Below, in pieces: positions 24,252 to 37,123 of a stretch of DNA of 64,000 nt. Positions within the stretch are counted from its first letter, which is position 1. Every line of letters begins with the position of its first letter. Origin of the DNA: Geosiphon pyriformis (lineage: Eukaryota > Glomeromycota > Glomeromycetes > Archaeosporales > Geosiphonaceae); the NCBI GenBank assembly GCA_016748015.1, contig JAAOMT010000741.1, positions 641,679 to 705,678 on the forward strand, in the 5' to 3' direction. Made by a program: the position numbers and the translations under genes. The notes under the pieces are model-generated. The model was not told the DNA's origin. It saw only the letters and a list, made by a program, of their open reading frames with translations, and did not search any database.

Positions 24252-26130
24252 ATAGTTTTTTTTAAAACTATTTAAAATAAACAGTTTTTTTATCTGGTCT
24301 TAACTGTATAACAATCTATTATTAATTATAAAACTTAATTTAGTTTTATTTTTAAAAATATATATAATAAATAAAATATATTAATTAATAAAAATTTAAA
24401 AATAAAAATTAATTTACTAAGAGATTTTTTTAATAAGACTATCTATTATCTGCTTTTATATTAAGAAAAGATCAATTTTTGATTAAAAAATTTTTTATTA
24501 TTGAAAAAAACTTAATTTTTAAGATCTAGTTCTTAATTGGTTTAAGTTAATATTTGATTTTTTAATTAATAATACCTCTTATTATATTAATTAGTTTTTA
24601 GTTAATAATTTATGTTTTTGAATATTTATGATTTTAGTAATTTTTTTATAATTAAGAGATGTTTTTTTAATGCTAATTTAAATATTATTAATGTTTATAC
24701 AAATAAATCTTTAAAAAATTTGGGTATGTTTGATATAAAATATAATACAACTGTAGTTTTTATTGATTTAAATTTGGCTGTAAATATTAAAGTTAGTGGT
24801 TTAATTTTATTTATATTGGTAGAATTGTAAACAATTATTTTAATACTTGAATATATTTTTGTTTTTAGTACTGTTATGATATATTCAGATAATTAAGCTG
24901 TTTTAAATACTTATTTAATTAAATTAAATATAGTTTTGTTAGACTTTTATAATTGTTATTAACTTAAAAAACATTTTATTTCAAATTTTATTAAGAATAA
25001 AAGTTTTGATATTACTTGGTTTAAGATTAAAAATCATTCAGATATTTTGGATAATAAGTGTACTAATAAATTAGCTGCTATTGTTTCTTATTTAGGTTTG
25101 ATGTTTTTTATTTGAATTTATGAAAAGTTTATTAAAATTAATAGAATAATAGTATTTGAAAACATTTAATATTTTGTTTGTAATATATTTAAAGCTATTT
25201 ATTGTGTTTACTAAAAGATTAAACTTGGTTTTGGCATTGTAAATGTAAATATTATTAGAAATATTGATTAAAATTAAACTGCTTTAGTTTAGTATTCTGA
25301 CTTACATATAATTTTTTGTTTTACAAGTAAAATTTCTGCTAGTTTACACTTATATTTTATAAAAGCTTTGTATTATTACTTGTTTATTATTATTTGTAAG
25401 CACTTATACAATAGAAAATATTTTAGTATTTGTGTTTTAATTATAAAAAAATAAAATTTTCTGATTATTTTTTTACATGTAAAATAAATTTTGTTGTTCA
25501 TAAAAATTAATTAAATCACATATGACTTTGTAAAATTTTTTATCAGATTTAAACTTATTATTGTTTTGTGTTTTATAGTTGTTTTTTTATATATATTTAA
25601 TAATATAGTTTATACTATTTTATACAAAAATGTTGTATTTAAAAAGTAGTATTTAAAGACTGTTTATTTTTGGTAGTGTTCAGATTGTTGTTAAAAAAAT
25701 TATTAATTTTGTGTATAGTTTAAAAATAACTTATCATAAAAAAATATGGTTGATAAAATCTAAATATAAAGCAGTTTTTAAAAAAAAGTAATCTGGTTTT
25801 TTGTAATGGTTTTATGCTTTTAGTGATTTGATATTTTTGCTTTTTAATAATGTTATTAGATTGTTTAGAATTATAAAAATATATGATATTGGTTTTAGCA
25901 TATGCAGATTTTGTGTTTTTTTCTAAAATTAATTGTAATGTTTTTGTTAAAATAAATATGTAATATTGTTGCAATTGGTCTAAATGGCTAGTTATATATA
26001 AAAAATACATAATTTATGTCTAGTTTAAATTATTTAGGTTAATATATTATACTAAATAGTATTTGGATTTTACTTATTAAATTAATAATAAATATTATAT
26101 AAAAAGTTAATATTTTGTGAATATTAGAAA
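24252..26130 (+). mobile_element. LINE-B, right part: decayed ORF2 end and 3' tail
   Basis: After the second ATAG the LINE-B alignment resumes at the position of LINE-C 5343. The piece 24,612-24,830 is RNase H-like (VYTNKS ... ILVEL, compare 6130-6275), the Cys/His region is near 25,330-25,470, and the 3' tail is near 25,970-26,100. No intact frame remains. Confidence 0.82.
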
Positions 26131-26880
26131 TTAATAAAACAGTAAAAACTTTTTTTATTTTAAAAAATTTTAAATAAAAAAAAGAAAAAAGTTTTTGTTG
26201 TTGTTATAATATTTACAATATTAATTAATAAAACATTAAAACAAGTTTAATAAAGTTATTAAAATTCCAAAAAAAATGTAATTTTATTTAACATAAATTT
26301 TTTTTAAAATATTAAATAAAAAACTTTTGCTTATTATTTAAAATTAGATAACAACAAAAAATAAAATTAAAGTATATTTTGTTATTAATTTACCAAAAAC
26401 TGTTATAAAAAACAAAAAATTATTAATAAAATAAAAAATATATGATCAAATACATAATTGTCAAAATATTTTTTTTTAATACAATTAGAAAAATAAGTAA
26501 AAAAGTTTATACAAAAACAATTTAAATAATATAAATAACTTGATAAAATCATAAAAAATATAAAATTATTAAAAAAAACTTTTAACTTTGTATAATTAAA
26601 TGTTTTAAAAATTTTGATTATAGTAAAAAAAGCCAAAATGCTTACACAAAAATTTGGTATTGTAAATTTAAAACTTATATTACCATAATTATTATACATT
26701 TTGTTAACCAAAAACTTTAACAAATTAATATTTTTATGCTATTTTAAAAAAATCATGCAAAATTGGTATTTATTTTAACATTTAATTATTTGAATTTAGT
26801 TTTATTTAAAAAAAATCTGCTTCATATTATAAAGAAAATTTTATTATTCAAAATGTACACATTTTTGATTGCATTAAATA
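26131..26880. other. AT-rich spacer, no gene seen
   Basis: Extremely A/T-rich, with runs of A and T and no convincing coding frame. A 106-codon minus-strand frame (26,403-26,723) is low-complexity Phe/Ile/Asn sequence and looks like chance. Composition changes sharply after about 26,880, where normal genic DNA begins. Confidence 0.6.
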
Positions 26881-27429
26881 TTTGATTTAGCCAATGGTAA
26901 ATTTCACCTAGCTGGATCAGTTTTGGCGAAAATATTATTTGAAACATTAGTTGCGTCATACATTCACGCTGTTGCGGCAAAATTTTTTGGTTTCTCTCCA
27001 GGGTGTAGTCAAAGGGTTCGGTTTAAGGATTAGTGATCATTTATTATGAATGTGGTATATTCCTTATTGAAAAGGGTTTATATTTTTATTGGTGCAAATT
27101 TTTTTAAGGTGGAAGTGGCGGAAAGCTTTCTTGGGACATACAAAGATAGGAACTTTCCCAAAAGATAAATTGGGGTGATTTACAATGGCATAAATACTAG
27201 AAGTTACATATACAATTAAATAACAGGTTAAATGAAAGAGGTGTGTTTTATTGCTGCACATAATAAGGAAAGATATAATCGAGCAAAAAAGAGTTGAGCA
27301 CTGGGCCAACTCTTTCAGAAACCTAAAACTCTTGGATAATGTTCGTACAGAAAGAATCATGCAAGAAAAAAACCGGGGACGTAATGGTAACTAATTTTGT
27401 TTCAAATCAATATGGTTCTTAGAAATCAA

Positions 27430-28739
27430 CTAAAGAGAAGAAACGGCTTTACGAGGTCTCAAATTGTATCGAAGAGGTGAATTTCCTGTAGTCACCGATT
27501 TCTCAAAGTCTTTTATGTTGATTTCGTCTCCACCATTTGCCAGATAATCTTTTAATGAAAAGATCTTAATCTTTGTGGTTTCAACTTTGGGTGTGGATGG
27601 TTTGCTGACTGGAGGATATGGCATATATGTGCCTAGAATTCGATCCCATATTGTGAAGAATGGTTGAGAAAAATTCATCTTGATGCCATAAACTTGATGA
27701 TGGATGTCATGGCTTTATAAAACAAAATTGTGATTTAAGTTATAATATTCACAAAAAATTCAAGGCATTTTAAGAAAACTTACTACAAAGAATTATTTCC
27801 AAAAATCAGTTGTATCGGGTCGAATGGTAAATCATAACCACAATGATCATCAACTAAGAAATTAAAGAATAAATTTAATATTAGATGAAATGAAATTTTC
27901 ATTTTAAATTAATTCTTACTTCCAATTACCTGTCTTTAAAGTCGCGAATGAAAAGAATAGCATCGCGCCTCTTGTTGCTAAGCCAGACATTTTAAATGCT
28001 AATGAAGCGCCTACAGAGTCTAGCACAAACCCTTCAACAGGATGATTATAAAGGGCGCCGAATGCGTAAGGCACATACAGAAGGTGATGTCGAGAATGAA
28101 TGTGACGATAAAGAAAAGAATTTTGATGAAATAGGCGGTGCATAAAATACTGCCAAGTATCCAAAATAATCCTATTTTTAAAAGATTCGTTAAAAGATCG
28201 TGGGGAAGATATTAATATAAAATCATTCAATGGATATGCCAACTCAACAAAATCAAGAAAGATATTTACATAGCAGCCACAAATTTCAACAATGGTATTA
28301 GGTACCAATATGCCAATGGTATAATTATGTGTTCGAAGGATGCAAAATATTGTTTAAGACCCAATTGTGTCCCAAAATTATTCCAATTCTGATGATATCT
28401 ATTCAATTCGAATTCGTCATCCACCAAAACGTCCTCATCCTCGGCAACTACTACTAAAAGCCCCAATAATGTTTGTAAAAATTGCTGTAAGAGTACACCT
28501 CGGATAACTTCACCCATTGACACTTTATTTTTTTTCTCCATTTCGTAAGAGTTGTGAAGGCGATATTTTTCGAAAAAGGAGACCTTGTAGGTTGAAATAA
28601 GGTGAAAGAATCCCGAATAGATCCAGTAAATGAACAAGGGAAGGAACAGAGACAGCTGTTTATCAGACATGATAGTAATTAAGGGTGTTGGACGAAGAGG
28701 TGACGAAGAGTCAACAAAGGTTGTGTTTGAAATTCCCAT
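27430..28739 (-). CDS. SUR2: Sphinganine C4-hydroxylase (SUR2 family), 4 exons
   Basis: Exons 28,739-28,270, 28,171-27,930, 27,853-27,787 and 27,712-27,430 join in phase (GT-AG introns) to 353 aa; yeast Sur2 is of similar length. The protein is a di-iron membrane hydroxylase of the fatty acid hydroxylase superfamily, which converts sphinganine to phytosphingosine in the ER. His boxes are HRLFH (168-172), HSRHH (182-186) and HDIHH (261-265). LDTWQYFMHR, LYNHPVEG and VDDHCGYDLPFDP are family signatures. Hydrophobic helices lie near residues 28-50 and 88-100 and before the first box. The first ATG is preferred because the N-terminal STY-like stretch ahead of the first helix matches the family layout. 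All catalytic His are present. Confidence 0.93.
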
Positions 28740-31103
28740 TTCGTCTTTATTATTTTGACTATATGTTAAAATTCACCAGCGTGTTAAAGTTCGAGAAACA
28801 TGTGGATAACAGAGTGAGTCACTCTAAAAAAATTTTGCCGTGCAAAAAAGTAATAGTGTGTGGGCTCACCTTTAAATCTAAGCTGTGGGCGCCAACCTTA
28901 TTTATTTTAATCATTCAGGACCCTTTTGTGTTCCTTGGGAACATATTTGTCAGGTTTCCGGAATAGGTAAAAGAATATCCCGAACTTACCTCCAAATTTG
29001 TTTGATGAACCATTGTTTTATCTGCTGAGTTTACTGATAATTGGGCAATGAAACTTGATAAAATATCATTTTTTCAAAGGTAGACATAGTTGAAATGAGG
29101 TGTTGGTTCAACATCCAATAAATAATTGATATAGATTCTATGATAAACGCATACCCCTTTACTTTGCTGATCTTTAATCAAATTAATTCAATAGTATTAT
29201 ATAAAGGCGCACCACTATTCTCGCACACATGACTTCATGTTTGAATGCATTAAGCTAACTATTTTTAATTTTCACTCGGCTATGGCGTAATTTGTCACTT
29301 TATACAGTTGCTGTGGCTTTTCTTTCACATTTTTTCCTCTTTTGATCTTGGAATTTGAAATTAACACTTGTGGTTGATGTTTTTTGCAATACGAAAAATC
29401 TTTTAATTAGTAAAATTCATTAAGGATATTTAAAAAATATTAATACAAAGTTAATTCATTGCAAAAACCAATTAAAGCTATAAAAAAATATCAACAAAAA
29501 ATACTTTTTTTCTATTTAAATACAACATTAAGTTAATGTGATTTTTATTATTGAAAGTGTTTAATTATATATAAAATTTAAAATTTAATAAAAATAATAA
29601 TTTTTATTAATTTTTTAATAATATAAAAACCAAAACTTATTTGTTTTAAGTTTTCAATTTGGATTAAAAATCATTGTATTCAGTTTTTAATTTCAATATA
29701 ATTAAATTTAACATTTGACAAAATAGATTGATAATTTAAGTATTTATAATATATTTTAATTTTATTAATGTAAAAATCTTTATTTTTTAATATTTTTGCA
29801 CTAATTTAAAATTAAAATTGATTTTATATAATTAAAACAAAAAATTTTATCATTCTGTTTTTTTAAAATTATTTTTGTTATTGTTAATTACATATTATTA
29901 TTTTAATATTTTAATTTAAACATAAAATAAATTTTGTTTTAACTTATTATAAATATAAATATATTTATATTTATCCTTACAATAAATAAATAAATATGTT
30001 TAAAATATTTTATAAAATTTATTTTTTTGTATTATTGTTCGTGTAATATAAATAAAACAATCCTGTGCTTTAAAAAAAGTGTTGGCTTGGTAAAATACAG
30101 ATATTTTTAAATATTAAAGAGTTTGACATTTTGAATTGTAAACATTTGAAACTTGCAAGAATAAAATTCAAACTATAAAAAAATGTAAAAATGACTCATA
30201 GAAGTGAAAATAAAATATTAAGTTTAGGCTAATTTGATATCGGGTAATTTAATTTATCTGATAAAAGTTGTGCCGCTAGTAAAACAACCCAGTCAAAGAT
30301 TTGGTGGCCAAAAATGTGTTCCCTTGTGGTTGGGGATAGACTAATACCCGATTCCCACTAGAATCATCTATAAAATCACAATAGCAAGATATTAGGTAAC
30401 TGTATATGTTCTAATGATTATTATTACTATTATTTTATTGCTATTTATTCTATCACGAAATATTACAATTAGGATTAGGTAAAGAAATTAAATTATCTAA
30501 AATTATTTTAAATAAACATCCAAGTTTACTTAAGAAATCAAAGCGTTCACTGCATCGTGACTAAAGTTCGCAGATATTAAGAAGGCTAGAGATCATCCAC
30601 AGCGGTTGTTTTGCTCGGAAATGCGACTGTCAATACTATATTAGCAAGCAAAAAATACTTCCCTTACAACTTGCAAAGACTCTAATGATATCTCTGATAT
30701 ATATATATATAGGTATATATATATATATAAGATTTCGTTTTTTCCGAATTTCAATCAAGTTGCAAAGATGCAATTGTACGTATGTTTACAAGAATTTTTA
30801 AACAAAAATATGTACTAAATATGTAATATGTACTCCATTTACAGGCGTAACAAAAGGAGGAAAAAAAATATTAAACATAGAAAATGGGTAATGTAAAGGG
30901 AATAAAGATGATGAAACGTCAACAGGAATGTTTCTAGAGACGAGTCAACATCAAAAATTAATAGGGAATAGCTAAAGAAATTGAAAACACGCATTGTTTC
31001 TCATACTCCAAACCCCCAAAACCGAGATTTTGAAAAAAGAAACTCTAAGAAAAGAATTGCCACCAGCCATTTTAAGGATTGACGTGAATATATGTTACGT
31101 CCA
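28740..31103. other. Intergenic region between SUR2 (promoter side) and PUF (3' side)
   Basis: No supported gene. About 28,740-29,350 has mixed composition and should hold the SUR2 promoter and 5' UTR. 29,380-30,200 is A/T-rich like the decayed repeats. About 30,230-31,100 is of normal composition and probably includes the PUF 3' UTR. A (TA)n microsatellite lies at 30,696-30,730. Confidence 0.6.
30696..30730. repeat. (TA)n microsatellite
   Basis: Two TA runs separated by GG, giving an imperfect inverted-repeat-like simple repeat. Confidence 0.9.
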
Positions 31104-34100
31104 TCATGGACGATGTAGAAATGTTTGATTTGGTATTTCCGGTACCAAAAGATGTGTTGAAGACCCGCTTGGTGAAGTTGAGCCAGAAAATATCGTATCG
31201 GATTCGTTTAGACTGCCATAATTTAAATATTTATGGCCTTCGCTTAAGAACATGAGTTTTTCAACCTCTAGATCGTGTGCATTTATCGAGACATAAAAAA
31301 TTCCCAGACAAGAAGGGTTAGTAAAGGATTATTCACAGTGAAAATTTCAATACTACTCTCCCCAGACCAATCATGGAATTAAATACGTACAGGATTCAGA
31401 GAACTTACTTGAGATCAGATGCTTGCCATAAGTGAATTTCTTTAAAGACTGCAAATGTGGTTTGATCTTGGCAACTAATAGATCTCGTTGCTCACCATCA
31501 ACCACATCAAGCATCTTTTGAACTACATAGTTAGCATACTGATCTTTCATCATCGAAATCAAAGGGGAGGTCCTAAATGAATCAGGAAAAAGGTCCATAT
31601 ATAAATAATGTTAATGAGTGAAATAAATATTTACAAATAAACCAAGCATCAGTTTCGATTTTGGATAAATTGATAAATACCCATCAGGTTTGGTTGTAAT
31701 AACTTCATCGATCAGCATCTGGCGGTCACGCTTACTACCATAAGCGACACATTTTTCAACCACGTTGCTGGCAAATTTGTGTTTAGACATTTGTAATACA
31801 TTGCCACGAACTTTAGCAACGACCATCGACTTATCGGCAGGCTTTCCACGCTCTAAAACGTGTTGAATAACATAATTGCCATATTGATCCTGAACAAGAT
31901 TTTGGGTATACCGATGGAGTTCTTCCAAGAGTGGTTTCTTTTAAAAGAAAATTTAAGATGAATAATGGTGTTCACCGAGAATAAATTCTCTGAATTGGGA
32001 GTAAATTTCATACCGTTTGCTCATCCGTACAATGTTCAAACATTCGTTGAATGACTCGACAACCGTATGGATGTGTTGCAAGATTATATACTTGTCCGTG
32101 GAATGCATTTATAATGAATTGAATATGTTCTGCAGGAACACGCTCGATGGCTTTTTGAATCACATGATTGCCATTTTGATCCTTCACACATTTGAGTACA
32201 TTGCCATCTAATTCCTTGACTAATGTGGCTTGTTGCTCGGTAAGTACATGTTCAAGAGCCTAAAAAGATAACAGGTTAAAGGTGTTTGAGATGGATAGAG
32301 AGAAATAAAAAGTGGGAATAGCAAATAATAGATTCAACTTACTTTTTGAACCACCCGACATCCATACATTTGAAGAGCTAATGACAAGACATGTCCTTCC
32401 ATTTGCTTGGCTAGGATTGTTTTTTGCATTTGATTACCATGCTCGAAAAATTTTTGAATAACATAGTTTCCAAAAACATCTGTCATTAGCTGTAAGGCAT
32501 TTGGAAGAATCTCGTCAAAAACCAATTGCTTTTCATCGCTGTTAGCTGTCTCAAGTTTCTGTTGAATAAAACGTGACCCATGTTGGTCGCCACTAAACTC
32601 TACGATATTCCCAACAATATCCTAAAAAAATTATGATCGAATTCAGAAAGATGATAACACAAATTTTAGTGGCTTTGTTCATCGAACACTTACTCGAAGT
32701 TCATACTTCTTGTTTTTGTTATTTCTAAATTCTTCTAATAATGGACTGCGCATTCCATGACCTGGATCAGAGATACTTGAACTGAGGTCATGACTACGAC
32801 GAGCGCTAGAAATTGATCCAAATCCACTCAAATATTCAGCTGAATGATGGTGTCTTAATAGTTGCTCTCTAGCAAGAAGCATTTGTTGTTGTTGAAGTCG
32901 CTCCCTTTGAAGGAGTAGTTGTTGGGATTGAAACCGTAAATTTTTCTCTGCCAAATTGTTTGCACGGTTTTGCACAGTTAATGGATTACCAGCAAGGCCG
33001 CTCACAGAGCTGAGCCCACTACTATTCAGACTCGAACCATAGTATTGACTGTTCTTTGAAAGACCACCATATTCTGAAGAAAGTATTGAATCACCACGAT
33101 TGACAAGACCAGCACTGCCACCCAACCCTAATTGTTGTTGTTGAAGAGCTTTCTGATACTCGTAGCCGCGCGAATTTAGACCTAAGGCACTATTAGACCT
33201 CGGATAGGCAAGATCAGCACTGAGGAGATTTCGGCTAATCATTCCTTCATCACGAGGGTCCCATACAGAACCATAAATATCTATGAAATTATAAAGCAAA
33301 TTTATGTTGAGTTGTTGATAAACTATCCGCTCATGTCACTGTAAAGGAACAAAAACCAGAAAATTTTCAAGCATAACAAACCTTCTCGTTGTTGCGTCAT
33401 ATATTTCTCATACGATTCCTTTACCATACCTTTTTGATAGCCACTGATCGGAGGGCTTCCGCCTAAGTTAATACATAGGTGAATTGTGTGCTTTACAAAA
33501 TAAAACTCTCAAATATTTAACAAACAAGTTTTCAGAATAAAACTTACCAAGGCTGTACTGAGAAAATCCGGTGGAAGCGGAATTATCAAAGAAGGGACTA
33601 TACTGAGATTGTTGTAGTTTGATTCGTTGCTGTTTCAGTGCCTGCTGCCGAATAAGATGAGCCTGCTGTAAAGCGTCAGCATATTCATCCTGGATTTTAG
33701 CGGTGTAAGAAAAATAGTTAGAAAGGTATGCGTAGAAGAAACCATCAGAAATGTATAAAGAAATTTCTCTTGTAAAGATATTTCAATCTCATGGAATGAA
33801 TATATTTGATTAACATTGCATTAATTTCTGGGTAAATCAGAGTTCAATATCGATGTGTAGTATAGATCCTTATAAATATCAAAGGCTAAATATGCAAAAT
33901 ATAAAGCTTACATTTCCTTCCAGACGCATGTTATATAATAAGTCAGCGTGGGACAAGTCACCATGAAATTCTTGAGCAAAACCAAGACTTTGATTACGGA
34001 AATGGTTTTGGGTGGGCGGTGTCGATGATGCACGGGGTGGTGGGTCAAACTTATTACGAAGAGGGGGTGGTGGTGAGGTGCCCCTGAAAGAATTAGGCAG

Positions 34101-35695
34101 CCGATGGTTTTCAAGATGATCGTCTTCCAAAGCAACGTTCACAACCGAATTAATATGTTCGTCATCATTGGCAACACGTAAATTGTTATAAACCTGATTC
34201 GCAAGTGGGTCATCCAGATCGAGGGAACTGCGAAAATCATGAAGATTATATGGATCGTTCTCAGCAGCGGCCGCCTCGGCCAGAGCAGCGGCTCGTTGTC
34301 GAGCTTGCTGGAGAGCATAGAGTGGCGATGGCGTACGTGGAAAATCCTGAAGATGGGAAACCACATTTAACCGCATGTCATTTCTTTTGTCCTTTAAATA
34401 TTCATGCAATGAATATACACGAACGGTTTTCTTACAACAAAATTGAACAAAGCGCAAAAATGATCTTTGAGGAATATTTATTTATTGAATTAAAAAAATC
34501 TACTTACTTCTTGAATCATTTCGACTAAATTTTTCCTTTTGTTTGGAGAGTGAGGGTCATTGCCTTGTGAAGGTGATCCTATCTCAGAACGCCAAAGCGA
34601 CGCAGCACTGCTGGTGCCTTGACTGTTGTAAGATTCATATTGAGAATTAACCGATTCCGAGGGATAATCTTGCTGCCCTAGCGACGATTGGGTTTCTGGC
34701 TCAAGGCTTTCATCTAGTGGATGAGCGCGTTGAAAATCATCATCCGCATCTGCGATACACGAGAAGGAAGAATTTTATAGTAATTTAGAGTTTATCAAAA
34801 CATTATATTTAGAGTTATTAGGAATCTGTTTAATTTTAACATATGAATAAATAAAGTAATGATCTATTAGACCTATAAGCAGTCAAGTATTTATGCAAAT
34901 GAAATACAAGTATAAAACAAAACCTCATTTATATAACATGACAATGACTTGTAATTGATCAAAACTTTTTGGAAAGAGAATGTACATACCTAATCCCAGT
35001 CCTCTGAACTTTTCTAAAACTTTTGATTTCCCAGCAATAACGGAGGATGAACTGTTTGTTGTAGCAGTTTTCGAATTCAACCCACTTAGAGAACTATTAG
35101 TATTATTGGTCCATAACTGCCAAGACTGACCAGGAGCATACAAAGGGGGCGGCAATCTAGGTTCTAGTCGAGAGTTCAAATTATAAAATCCGGAATAGTC
35201 AGGATCAGAACGAGGATCTGATAGGGAGGAATTTTCAAGTTCAGTGGGATCAAAGCGACCAAGCTGGTTTGCGACTTGAGTCGGAGGTGCACTACTTGAA
35301 CGACTTCCGCCGATGTCCTTGGGCTGTTCAGCGAACATGTCGTAATCGTTGTATTCCACTCTTCCTCTCAACAGGGCGTTAAGTGCCTTTTAAAAAAGAA
35401 AGAATAAACTTAATATGAAGAAAATAAATCACTTGAGGGAAGTTTAGAAAGTGGTTAAAGAGACAGGGAGACGAATTTTTTTATGAGGTTCTAGTCTGAT
35501 TTTGCGCAGTTTCCAAAAAGGGAAAGGTGAAAGACGTGATCTAACAGATTTTAACTAGTTGACAGCTTCTAGGTGGTACGATTCAGCAACACATACTTGT
35601 CCTTGTGGCTGATTTTTTGCAGTTGGTTGATGAAGGTCAGCTTTAGTTTTACTATTAGACGCAGCTTCGGCGTCCCTTATTATACGGGGCATCAT
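31104..35695 (-). CDS. Pumilio/PUF-family RNA-binding protein, 12 exons
   Basis: Exons: 35,695-35,597; 35,386-34,990; 34,749-34,508; 34,346-33,912; 33,689-33,548; 33,462-33,382; 33,280-32,694; 32,621-32,343; 32,259-32,014; 31,937-31,681; 31,572-31,409; 31,267-31,104. All phases fit and give 1030 aa. Residues 1-661 are low-complexity (Ser, Pro, Asn; Gln-rich in exons 5 and 7). Residues 662 to about 985 hold eight PUF repeats. The base-contact pentads run SRFIQ, NYVIQ, CRVVQ, NHVIQ, CRVIQ, NYVIQ, SNVVE, NYVVQ, the same specificity residues as human PUM1, so the predicted target is UGUANAUA. PUF proteins bind 3' UTRs and recruit deadenylases (family knowledge). The exon 6 donor is GTTTGT, weaker than the rest. 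The start ATG is followed by a second in-frame ATG. Confidence 0.94.
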
Positions 35696-36367
35696 CTTTG
35701 GCGAAGAGATGTATAAGTTGACAAGTGAGTATGATTATTGATATATTTTTTAATTTTGCAATACTAGAGTAGACTCTTTTGTTTCTGCAAAAAGTGATCA
35801 AGTATGTAAAAAAAAAAAAGTAGGACGATGCGAAGGGGGCAAAATATAGTGAAAAGGAAAGGTCTAAAATATATAGAAAAGGTAAATGGATATAAAAGTC
35901 TAAAGATAAAAGTATGAACAAGGCTTTTGTACAATTTTTACACTTGAAGGATACGCTCTCTCAGATGAGAGAAACGATTTTTTTTTTTGAGAGTGCAAAG
36001 TAAGAAACGATTAGTGAAAAAGTTTTGCGTTTAGTGAGTTTGAGATTGGGTAATAGCGGCGAGTGGAGTTTGAAAGCGGAGTAAAAAAAAGAAGGTAATA
36101 TTGGTATGTGTATGTAAGTTCAGTATTTAATTTTTACTATTAAAGGAAGGGGACTGGGCATCGTTTCACTTTGCAGTCAGAAAAGAAGAATAGAGGTTGA
36201 AGAGAGTCAGAGGTAATATGACGCAGACTAAAAAAAAGAGGGGAAAATAGGAAACAGGCAAGTAGAAGAACGGGAAAATGTGGAAGGAATTTTTGGTAGT
36301 CTGACTAAAATATGATTGGTGGGAGTTTTGAATTCCGATGGAATTGAAGCCAGGTAGTGCAAAATTT

Positions 36368-36379
36368 GGGGGGGGGGGG
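36368..36379. repeat. Homopolymer of 12 G
   Basis: An uninterrupted G run in an otherwise A/T-rich genome, about 0.67 kb upstream of the PUF start. Confidence 0.9.
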
Positions 36380-36631
36380 TAGGATATTAGACGAACTTAT
36401 TTTATGACATCATACAAAAAATCGCGTGGGACATTGTTGAAAACTTGAGTTTTTTGTTAAAAAAAAAAAAAGAGCTTTTACATTTTTCTGATGGTGAAAT
36501 TACTTTTATCGCAGAACAATGAGAAATCAAACAAATGAAAGCTGGATGGTGGCGTTACTATGGTCTATTCTCTCCGTAACGAATCGCGTGTATTCGCGTG
36601 GTCAAGACTGGACCAGACAAGGGACTAGGCA

Positions 36632-36653
36632 GTGATGATGATGATGATGATGA
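36632..36653. repeat. (TGA)n microsatellite
   Basis: Seven consecutive TGA/GAT units, non-coding. Confidence 0.9.
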
Positions 36654-36862
36654 GTCAAAAATTAATATATTCAACGCAATGAATAATGATTCACAGGGGA
36701 ACAGACCATGTTTCATTTTTCCTGTTTATGTTTCATTGTAGTTGATTTAAGAGAAGAAAGGCAATAAAAATAAATAAATAAATAATTCTTTGACGATGAA
36801 ACAGAAACGGAAGCAGCAATTTATCTGAACAATTCATTTAGAAAACTATTAATTACTATAAG

Positions 36863-37123
36863 TCAAAATTTAAATTCACATCGATTTCTTCCATGTTTCT
36901 CTGCTCTGTTTGAACGCAAGAAAATAATATTTGCATTAATAATATCCATGATTCCTTCATTAATCTCCAAATCTTCCGTTATCTCCCCAGCATAACTCAC
37001 ACCCCCAACGTAATTGTTTATCGGGTAAAGTTTTTCAGCAATGTCAGTATTGATCACATCAAAGAAATCTGAAATATTCAGCGATCGCCATGAGCCTCGA
37101 TCTATCAGGCGTGTTTAGACTTT
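36863..37123 (-). CDS. Unrecognised short frame, possible exon or gene remnant
   Basis: The frame is open from about 37,123 down to a TGA/TAA-type stop at 36,863, without a good ATG at its 5' end. The translation looks like ordinary protein, with mixed composition (LIDRGSWRSLNISDFFDVIN, then KLYPINNYVGG and EDLEINEG), not like low-complexity AT translation. I do not recognise a family. It could be the last exon of a gene whose upstream exons lie near 37.1-37.6 kb, or a remnant. No splice acceptor was fixed with confidence. Confidence 0.3.

Larger units (their letters stand above)
35696..36840. other. Upstream region of the PUF gene
   Basis: No supported coding frame. It probably holds the PUF 5' UTR and promoter. 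It has a run of 12 G at 36,368-36,379 and a (TGA)n repeat at 36,632-36,653. Confidence 0.55.

Noticed and set aside
25720-26010. 96-codon minus-strand frame
   Set aside because: It is the antisense of the decayed LINE-B 3' end.
1-26130. A single very large transposon or virus-like insertion
   Set aside because: The block resolves into two decayed LINEs, one young LINE and one Gypsy element, each with its own ends or alignable pieces. No capsid, packaging or DNA polymerase genes are present.
26403-26723. 106-codon Phe/Ile-rich frame resembling a membrane protein
   Set aside because: It is low-complexity translation of very A/T-rich DNA and has no neighbours or motifs to support it.
27064-27360. 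98-codon minus-strand frame downstream of SUR2
   Set aside because: It lies in the 3' flank, has no recognisable domain and no clear splice link to the SUR2 frame, which already ends at 27,430 with a complete protein.
28740-31103. CRISPR-like or regularly spaced repeats and tRNA or rRNA genes in the intergenic regions
   Set aside because: I saw no regularly spaced direct repeats. Scanning by eye for tRNA B-box words gave no case with matching arms, and no rRNA stretch was recognised.
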